Source of the DNA: CAYWXV01 sp964462535 | Lineage (GTDB): Bacteria; Bacteroidota; Ignavibacteria; OLB7 | Direction: 5' to 3' | DNA length: 47,587 nt | Assembly (NCBI GenBank): GCA_964462535.1 | Contig: CAYWXV010000022.1 | Coordinates: 1-47,587, forward strand | Shown here: piece after piece, positions 42,020 through 47,587 of the stretch | Numbering within the stretch: the first letter of the stretch is position 1 | Layout of the letters: the number at the start of each line of letters is the position of its first letter | Position numbers and translations under genes: made by a program | Notes under the pieces: generated by a model | Database searches by the model: none | Seen by the model: only the letters and a program-made list of their open reading frames with translations | Told to the model about the DNA's origin: nothing

Positions 42020-43732
42020 ATGTCGTTCAGACCGAAGATCGTAACGTCGTTGCGCGGATACACGCCAAGGGCGTTCGCTGGCGACGCTATCGCTGGAGTC
42101 ATTGTCGGCGTAGTGGCGCTTCCGCTGGCGATCGCATTCGCGATTGCGTCTGGTGTTTCTCCCGATCGGGGGCTGGTGACTGCGGTCGTGGCCGGATTCA
42201 TTATTTCGGTTCTTGGTGGAAGTCGTGTACAAATCGGAGGACCAACAGGCGCTTTCGTGGTCATCGTCTACAGCGTCGTCCAGCAGCACGGTATCGACGG
42301 CCTCGTCATTTCGACAGTGCTGGCGGGATTGATTCTGGTCGGGATGGGGTTAGCCCGCCTGGGGAGCGTCATCAAATTCATCCCTCATCCTGTCATCGTC
42401 GGTTTCACAAGCGGTATCGCCGTCATAATCTTTCTGTCCCAAATAAAGGATCTGCTTGGGCTTCAAATGGGTGACGTTCCGGCTGACGTCATCGAGAAGC
42501 TTCTGGCATATGGAAGCACGCTCCGTTCCACGCATCTGCCGGCGTTGCTTGTATCGGCTGGTTCAATCATCGTCATCGTCCTCTGGCCGCGCGTCTCGAA
42601 ACGGATACCTGGCCCATTAATAGCCCTGGTTGGTGCGACGGTCGTCGTAGGCATACTCGATCTCAACGTCGAGACCATCGGCACGCGTTTCAATGCCATA
42701 CCGACAACGATCGATCTTCCCACGTTCCCTGCCGTCAGCATTGCGCGGATCAAGGAGCTACTTCCCTCCGCGTTGACGATCGCTATTCTCGGCTCCATAG
42801 AGTCACTGCTCTCCGCAGTCGTGGCCGACGGCATGATAGGCGGGAAACATCGATCGAACGTCGAACTGGTGGCGCAAGGCGTAGCGAACATCGTCACACC
42901 ATTCTTCGGCGGAATGCCGGCAACAGGAGCGATAGCACGTACGGCGACGAACATCAGGAACGGCGGCCGAACGCCCGTTGCCGGCATGATCCACTCGTTG
43001 ACTCTGCTGGCGATCATGCTGCTCCTGGGCAGCGTCGTCAGGCTGATCCCACTAGCGACCCTGGCCGCAATACTGGTGATCGTCGCCTACAACATGAGTG
43101 AATGGCGATCGTTCCGCTCGCTTCTCCGAAGTCCAAGAAGTGATGTGATCGTCCTGGTCGCCACATTCCTACTTACCGTGCTGCTCGATCTGACCGTGGC
43201 GATTGAAATAGGCCTCCTTCTCGCGGTGCTACTCTTCATGCGGCGAATGATCACGGTCACCAATGTCGGAATCATCACACGCGAACTCGAGGATCCCGAC
43301 GGAGACGATGACCCGAATTCCATGGCCAGACGCATCATCCCGCCCGGCGTTGAGGTTTTTGAAATCAATGGTCCATTCTTCTTCGGCGCGGCATACAAAT
43401 TCCGCGAGGCGATGTCCATCATCGAGAAGCCCCCAAGAGTCCGGATACTCCGGATGAGGAATGTTCCGGCTATCGACTCGACCGCTATGCATGCAATAGA
43501 AGAGGCGTTAATGGCGACTCGCCACACAGGTGGCGCCTTTCTGTTGTCCGATCTTCATTCGCAACCCCTGGTGGCAATGCAACGATCCGGACTGCTGGAT
43601 GTCATCGGAGAAGAAAACGTCTTCGGCAATCTGGAGAACGCCCTTTCGCGAGCCTGCGACATTCTGGGCATGACACCCCAGGCGCCGGTGACGTCCTTCC
43701 CTCCAACCGTTCAACGAGAACGTAATCCCTGA
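42020..43732 (+). CDS. SulP-family anion transporter with STAS domain
   Basis: 570 residues. The membrane part (about 10-405) contains the SulP signature blocks GDAIAGVIVGVVALPLAIAF, GGSRVQIGGPTGAFVVIVY and GGMPATGAIARTATNIRNGG. The C-terminal STAS domain (about 440-550) has GVEVFEINGPFFFGAAYKFR and RILRMRNVPAIDSTAMHAIE, matching the anti-anti-sigma-like fold. Such proteins move sulfate, bicarbonate or dicarboxylates; the substrate is not decided by sequence. There is a 94-base gap after moeA. It is convergent with coaD, 9 bases apart. Confidence 0.95.
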   Translation: MSFRPKIVTSLRGYTPRAFAGDAIAGVIVGVVALPLAIAFAIASGVSPDRGLVTAVVAGFIISVLGGSRVQIGGPTGAFVVIVYSVVQQHGIDGLVISTVLAGLILVGMGLARLGSVIKFIPHPVIVGFTSGIAVIIFLSQIKDLLGLQMGDVPADVIEKLLAYGSTLRSTHLPALLVSAGSIIVIVLWPRVSKRIPGPLIALVGATVVVGILDLNVETIGTRFNAIPTTIDLPTFPAVSIARIKELLPSALTIAILGSIESLLSAVVADGMIGGKHRSNVELVAQGVANIVTPFFGGMPATGAIARTATNIRNGGRTPVAGMIHSLTLLAIMLLLGSVVRLIPLATLAAILVIVAYNMSEWRSFRSLLRSPRSDVIVLVATFLLTVLLDLTVAIEIGLLLAVLLFMRRMITVTNVGIITRELEDPDGDDDPNSMARRIIPPGVEVFEINGPFFFGAAYKFREAMSIIEKPPRVRILRMRNVPAIDSTAMHAIEEALMATRHTGGAFLLSDLHSQPLVAMQRSGLLDVIGEENVFGNLENALSRACDILGMTPQAPVTSFPPTVQRERNP

Positions 43733-43741
43733 GTACTCGAG

Positions 43742-44221
43742 CTACCTACTCGAAGCCTCCTTTAGCGCCTTTGCGACAACGGGCGGGACAAACTCCGACA
43801 CATCAGCGTTGTAACGTGATAGCTCGCGGATAATGGAAGAGTTCAGGTAGGTGTACCTCTCGTTAGGCATCATGAAAATCGTGCTGATCTCTTCATTGAG
43901 TCGCCGATTCATCAGTGCCATCTGAAGCTCGTATTCGAAATCGCTGACCGCGCGCAGTCCCCGAACGATAGCCTGAGCCCCTTTAGCCACCGCAAACTCG
44001 ACAATCAGTCCGTGACAGCTGTCGACTTCTACGTTGGCGTAGTCGCGCAGCGCCTCTCGTGCCATCGCGATTCGTTCCTCCTCGGAAAAGAGCGTTTGCT
44101 TTGAGCTATTGATAGCCACGGCCACGATGACGCGTTCGAACAGTCGTGCAGCGCGCGCGATGATGTCGATGTGTCCGTTCGTGATTGGGTCGAACGTACC
44201 TGGGTAAATGGCTACACTCAT
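43742..44221 (-). CDS. coaD: Pantetheine-phosphate adenylyltransferase
   Basis: 159 residues, the family's usual length. The nucleotidyltransferase motif GTFDPITNGH (8-17) and the C-terminal NSSIIRELSRYNADVSEFVP are diagnostic; VRGLRAVSDFEYELQMALMN is also highly conserved. It makes dephospho-CoA from phosphopantetheine and ATP. The ATG overlaps the stop of rsmD (ATGA), the widespread rsmD-coaD pairing. Confidence 0.97.
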   Translation of the reverse strand: MSVAIYPGTFDPITNGHIDIIARAARLFERVIVAVAINSSKQTLFSEEERIAMAREALRDYANVEVDSCHGLIVEFAVAKGAQAIVRGLRAVSDFEYELQMALMNRRLNEEISTIFMMPNERYTYLNSSIIRELSRYNADVSEFVPPVVAKALKEASSR

Positions 44222-44784
44222 AACGGACCACGTGTTGACTGCCGGAAGATGATGATTCCTGTATCGCCGAAAGAGCGCTCAACGACAGGATCCAGCCCTG
44301 CCGGAGGAACGATCTTCATATGACCAGCATGCTCCAGAACGAAGAGCCCGCGCGGTAGAAGGAGGTCGCGAGCGGCAATGATGCCGGGAAGTGTCTCGAA
44401 CACCGACGATGCGTACGGAGGGTCGGCAAGGATAAGCTCGTAGCGCTCGGAGGTAGTCGCGGCCATGTCAACTGCATCGCCGACCAGAACACGCGCTCTC
44501 TCCTGAAGTCCAAGCATATCGAGGTTGGCGCGGATCGTTTCGGCGGTGGCGCGACTCTTCTCCACGAAATCGCAATGTGCGGCTCCACGACTGATGGCCT
44601 CGATCCCGAGAGCGCCCGTACCGGCAAACAGATCGAGCACTCGCGCCTCCTCGAAGTCGAATCGCGATGTCAGAATGTTGAAGATCGACTCACGAACACG
44701 ATCGGTCGTGGGGCGAAGCCCGTTAGCAACACGGCTTTGAAGGCGTCGCCCCCCGTAGCGTCCGGCAATGATTCGTATTGACAC
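44218..44784 (-). CDS. rsmD: 16S rRNA (guanine(966)-N(2))-methyltransferase
   Basis: 188 residues from GTG 44784 (VSIRIIAGRYGGRRL), the usual RsmD start; a TTG four codons earlier (44796) is possible. The SAM site VLDLFAGTGALGIEAISRGA and catalytic ADPPY motif are present, and RPTTDRVRESIFNIL is the family's N-terminal signature. It methylates G966 of 16S rRNA. It is coupled to coaD. Confidence 0.95.
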   Translation of the reverse strand: MSIRIIAGRYGGRRLQSRVANGLRPTTDRVRESIFNILTSRFDFEEARVLDLFAGTGALGIEAISRGAAHCDFVEKSRATAETIRANLDMLGLQERARVLVGDAVDMAATTSERYELILADPPYASSVFETLPGIIAARDLLLPRGLFVLEHAGHMKIVPPAGLDPVVERSFGDTGIIIFRQSTRGPL

Positions 44785-44824
44785 GGCCGCAATCAACCGA
44801 TTTCTGACGAGACCCGAAAGCCGA

Positions 44825-45427
44825 TCACCGAACGAGTATCCACCTCTTCATTTTCTGGAATTTCTTCTCACCGATTCCCTTCACTTCCATGATGTCTTCT
44901 GGTCGCTTGAACGGAGTTATCCTTCGTCGCTCAATGATCTTGTCGGCCGTCTTCTCTCCTACTCCGGGGAGGTCCATCAACCTGGATTTGGGCGCGGTGT
45001 TGATGTTTATCGGACCTGACGGCTCGCGACTGCTGCGCGATGACGATGGCCGATCGTTCAACGTCTCCACCTGATCATACGCCTGCGCGCGCCTCTGCTC
45101 CTCCTCGACGGAGACGGAGTCCATCAGCGAGTTCCCATCGTCACGATCTACGTCCACCGCGTTTGCAGCGACCTGTTTATTGATAGAGGTCCGATCCAGC
45201 GTTCTTTCAAGATCCTCAAATCGAGCGTTGCGCATCGATTCGATCAGCGAGTCGTGCGTCCTGACAAGTTCAAAGAGCGCGCGCTGTTCCTCGAGAGGCC
45301 CTGGTCGTTCCGAAAAGAACGTGGTGTAGATGAAGCCGACGATCGCGATCGACGCCAGAACAAGTGCAACAGTGGCGTCGGCGCGCGTAGCGCCAAGCCA
45401 GGTCTCGATCCGACTGGTGATCCCCAT
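44825..45427 (-). CDS. Membrane-anchored ComEA-like helix-hairpin-helix protein
   Basis: 200 residues from ATG 45427, preceded on the minus strand by AAGGAG. One transmembrane helix at about 18-38 (VALVLASIAIVGFIYTTFF) is followed by a charged, partly helical linker (about 40-130). The C-terminal 65 residues carry two helix-hairpin-helix motifs: ININTAPKSRLMDLPGVGEK and FKRPEDIMEVKGIGEKKFQK. This is the ComEA layout of anchor, linker and DNA-binding HhH, implying DNA uptake or another extracytoplasmic DNA role; the linker is longer than typical. It is 40 bases upstream of rsmD. Confidence 0.85.
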   Translation of the reverse strand: MGITSRIETWLGATRADATVALVLASIAIVGFIYTTFFSERPGPLEEQRALFELVRTHDSLIESMRNARFEDLERTLDRTSINKQVAANAVDVDRDDGNSLMDSVSVEEEQRRAQAYDQVETLNDRPSSSRSSREPSGPININTAPKSRLMDLPGVGEKTADKIIERRRITPFKRPEDIMEVKGIGEKKFQKMKRWILVR

Positions 45428-45489
45428 GACATACTCCTTTGGTGTTGCTACCCCGGCAGGGGAACGGAGCGTATGTGGTGGTTTGAAGA

Positions 45490-45536
45490 CGCTGCTCAAA
45501 CAGCGTTGTCCGAAGATGCATTGCGGACAACGTTTT
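45490..45536 (+). promoter_or_regulatory. Two overlapping stem-loops between comEA-like and TPR genes
   Basis: Hairpin 1: CGCTG-CTCAAA-CAGCG (45490-45505). Hairpin 2: CGTTGTCCG (45504-45512) with CGGACAACG (45524-45532), a perfect 9-bp stem followed by TTTT. They share two bases and so compete. In a divergent intergenic region this could be an operator or an attenuator-like element rather than an ordinary gene-end terminator. Confidence 0.45.
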
Positions 45537-45617
45537 AATCAAGGGCATTGTCTGGAGCGGGGGTGGGGGCCGGAGAATGGGGCGTTGAGAATGAGCACAT
45601 GGCGTATCTTCCTCGCC

Positions 45618-47408
45618 ATGAAATCGCTCGTATTCCTCCCCGCTATTGGCTGCCTCCTGGTCAACCTCTGCGTTGCCCAACCGGTTTCAAAGCTGGTTCA
45701 GGACGCCGCCGCGTTGCTTGACTCGTCCAAGTACACCGAGGCAATTGCTCTTTACAACAGAGTCCTATCAACAGAGCCGCGCAACACAGCGGCTCTCCGG
45801 GGTCGAGGGCTGGCGTACGGCAGGAGCGGCGTCCTGGACAAGGCGAGGGCCGACTTCATCAGCGCTCTGGCAGTGGATCCCGAGTGCTCGCTCTGCTATC
45901 TCTCCCTCTCAAAGCTGGCGTTGATGGATGGCGACTTCGCCGGCGCCGTCAAATTCGCCAACGACGCTGTCGGGTGGGACGCCAAGAGTGCGGAGGCCTA
46001 CTATCTGCGCGGACTTGCCCGCGAGGCTCTTAATCGGAGGATCGACGCTCTTATGGATTACAACCGAGCCATCCAGCTGGACCCGAAGAACGTCGAGTAC
46101 GTGATCGCAAAGGCCAGGCACTACCTGAACGATGCGAACGCCAGTGTTGCCGAAGAGGTGTTGCGAAGCGCTCTTGCGATCGATCCGACGAGGGCCGACA
46201 TTTACTTCAACCTCTGTCGGTGTCAGGTCGAAACCGAGAGATTCGAAGAAGCCCTTGCGTCAATCAATAAAGCGATCGAACTCGATCCAAATGGTGCCAC
46301 CTACTACTCGACACGTGCGGGCCTGCACGGCACGCTGGGAGCGTATCAGGAGGCCGTGGCCGATTGCGATACTGCGATAGCGATCGACTCGACCGATGTC
46401 CTCGCCTGGTCCAACCGCTCTCAGTTCCGATACAAGATGGAGGACATGGACGGATCGTGCGAGGACAACAAGCGACTACTGACGATCGTGCGGGCGAATG
46501 GGAACCAGCGGTCGTTCGAGGAGATGATAACCGCCAACATCCGGGACCATTGCGATCCCTCGTTACCCGGGTACTACTACCAACGGGCCATCGCCATGTT
46601 CAATCTGAGGGCGTTCGAGCGGGCGATACAGTGGTATGAGGACGGGTTGAAACGCTTTCCGGGGGATCCGATCATGATCGAGTTCCGCGGGAATGCGAGG
46701 CTTGCCAGTGGTCGTTTTCGCGAGGCGATTGACGACTACGAGTTTGCACTGCGACACGTGGACACGCTCGTCGCGTTGACGCGATCGAGGTCAAGCAATG
46801 GCCAAGCGTTTGGAGGGACCGATTCAATTGTCCGTGCGGCAATCATTGTCGACGTGCGCTTTGCTATGGCGCAGGCCTACGCCAGCCTTGAACAGTTCGA
46901 CGAGGCAAATGAGTGCATTGACGCCGGACTTTTCGCCAGCCGCGGCATCCATCCGCAAGGCGAGGCGCGTCTCCACTACCTCCGCGCAATGATCTTGTTG
47001 AGTCGAGGCGATAACGGATCGGCGCTCGCAGCGTTTGACATGGCACTGGATGCGTTCACCGATCTACCCGAGGCCCATCTGAACAAGGCAATCGCCCTGT
47101 TGAATCTGGCCCAACAGGAACGAATCAAAGTTGTCAGCTTCTCGGCCGCTGACCCACGTACCGGTCAGTCGGCGACGATCCCTTTGTCGGTCAAACGCTC
47201 AGGACTCGACAGAGACAAGGCCCATCGAGCCATCGATGAGTGCAACCGGGCAATTGATCTGAATGCCCGGCTTGGGCAGGCCTATCTGATTAGGGCGTAT
47301 GCGAGACTGCTCCTGACTGAGGGTGACGCCTGCGCTGATCTTCGCATTGCCCAACGTCTTGGAATGGAACAGGCAAGCGCATTGATGGAAGCGAATTGTC
47401 CTCAGTAG
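45618..47408 (+). CDS. Secreted tetratricopeptide-repeat protein
   Basis: 596 residues from ATG 45618, whose product begins with a signal peptide (MKSLVFLPAIGCLLVNLCVAQ). ATG 45591 adds nine residues and is the alternative. From residue 28 on nearly the whole chain is TPR repeats, for example YTEAIALYNRVLSTEPRN, AYYLRGLAREALNRRIDAL and ERFEEALASINKAIELDPN, with about ten or more units. No catalytic domain or C-terminal sorting domain was seen. It is likely periplasmic or outer-membrane associated, a scaffold by analogy. It is divergent from the comEA-like gene. Confidence 0.85.
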   Translation: MKSLVFLPAIGCLLVNLCVAQPVSKLVQDAAALLDSSKYTEAIALYNRVLSTEPRNTAALRGRGLAYGRSGVLDKARADFISALAVDPECSLCYLSLSKLALMDGDFAGAVKFANDAVGWDAKSAEAYYLRGLAREALNRRIDALMDYNRAIQLDPKNVEYVIAKARHYLNDANASVAEEVLRSALAIDPTRADIYFNLCRCQVETERFEEALASINKAIELDPNGATYYSTRAGLHGTLGAYQEAVADCDTAIAIDSTDVLAWSNRSQFRYKMEDMDGSCEDNKRLLTIVRANGNQRSFEEMITANIRDHCDPSLPGYYYQRAIAMFNLRAFERAIQWYEDGLKRFPGDPIMIEFRGNARLASGRFREAIDDYEFALRHVDTLVALTRSRSSNGQAFGGTDSIVRAAIIVDVRFAMAQAYASLEQFDEANECIDAGLFASRGIHPQGEARLHYLRAMILLSRGDNGSALAAFDMALDAFTDLPEAHLNKAIALLNLAQQERIKVVSFSAADPRTGQSATIPLSVKRSGLDRDKAHRAIDECNRAIDLNARLGQAYLIRAYARLLLTEGDACADLRIAQRLGMEQASALMEANCPQ

Positions 47409-47461
47409 CATTCCATGGAGGTTGCGGTGCATCTTATTTCAAAAGAGCGATGCCCGGTGTG

Positions 47462-47493
47462 TTGGAGAAAGACCGAGCTTCACCGTACTTTTG
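47462..47493 (+). promoter_or_regulatory. Promoter of tRNA-Thr
   Basis: TTG at 47462-47464, a 21-base spacer, then TACTTTTG at 47486-47493, a perfect TAnnTTTG -7 element identical to that of tRNA-Val. The tRNA starts 23 bases after the element. Confidence 0.65.
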
Positions 47494-47516
47494 CGATCCG
47501 CCTTGAAAGACCGAGT

Positions 47517-47587
47517 GCCCGTGTAGCTCAATTGGCAGAGCATCTGATTTGTAATCAGAAGGTTGCAGGTTCGATTCCCGTCGCGGG
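47517..47587 (+). tRNA. tRNA-Thr(UGU), cut at the window edge
   Basis: Acceptor GCCCGTG (47517-47523) pairs with CGCGGG at the very end; the last base or two lie outside the window. Anticodon stem TCTGA/TCAGA encloses TTTGTAA with anticodon TGT. The T-stem GCAGG/CCCGT has an A-C mismatch at the middle pair. Everything else fits tRNA-Thr. Confidence 0.9.

Overview
This window comes from a bacterial chromosome that is moderately GC-rich. The gene families and control signals point to the Bacteroidota/Chlorobiota (FCB) side of the tree, possibly Kapabacteria- or Ignavibacteria-like; this placement is inference. The evidence is: (i) start-proximal motifs matching the Bacteroidota sigma factor -7 consensus TAnnTTTG, with the identical octamer TACTTTTG before tRNA-Val and tRNA-Thr; (ii) a PhoD-like secreted phosphatase ending in what looks like a type IX secretion sorting domain; (iii) weak or absent Shine-Dalgarno sequences at many starts; and (iv) family choices such as a nucleotide-transporter-like/HEAT/cNMP fusion. 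No phage, insertion sequence, CRISPR array or integron was seen. This is core chromosome with some unusual domain architectures.

Layout, left to right. 1-1559 (-): cytochrome bd oxidase cydAB (cydB cut by the window edge). 1792-3456 (+): secreted PhoD-like phosphatase. 3462-5276 (-): a MetH reduced to its homocysteine and folate modules. 5547-6614 (+): isochorismatase-family hydrolase and a membrane TPR protein. 6719-6824: tRNA-Val with its own promoter and terminator. 7206-10526 (+): 1106-residue transporter-like/HEAT/cyclic-nucleotide-binding fusion. 10747-12609: divergent pair of an Hsp20 chaperone (-) and a Balon/aeRF1-like ribosome hibernation factor candidate (+), followed by a small membrane protein.

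13289-21125 (-) is the most notable region: a tightly packed six-gene operon, Ser/Thr kinase -> PP2C phosphatase -> FHA protein -> FHA protein -> class B penicillin-binding protein -> SEDS (FtsW/RodA) glycosyltransferase. This gene set is the hallmark of the actinobacterial pknB/pstP/fha/pbpA/rodA locus, but here the kinase carries no PASTA repeats and instead has an NTF2-like extracytoplasmic domain. It reads as a self-contained phospho-signalling unit controlling peptidoglycan synthesis.

21272-25383 (+): O-methyltransferase, a small conserved protein, riboflavin synthase, an unknown 250-residue protein and a lipoprotein gamma-glutamyltransferase. 25389-28012 (-): a two-gene surface-sugar module (UDP-galactopyranose-mutase-like flavoprotein and DegT aminotransferase). 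28169-31667 (+): tRNA-Leu, tig, clpP, clpX. 32122-32221 (+): 4.5S/SRP RNA. 32572-43732 (+): a long co-oriented series rng-dxr-rseP-surE-ftsX-LptF/G-moeA-sulP, mainly envelope and RNA functions; the RNase E/G has a roughly 375-residue charged insertion inside its S1 domain. 43742-45427 (-): coaD, rsmD and a membrane-anchored helix-hairpin-helix protein. 45618-47408 (+): secreted TPR protein. 47517-end: tRNA-Thr(UGU), cut by the window edge.

All calls are from reading the sequence and recalling family motifs; no database search was possible.
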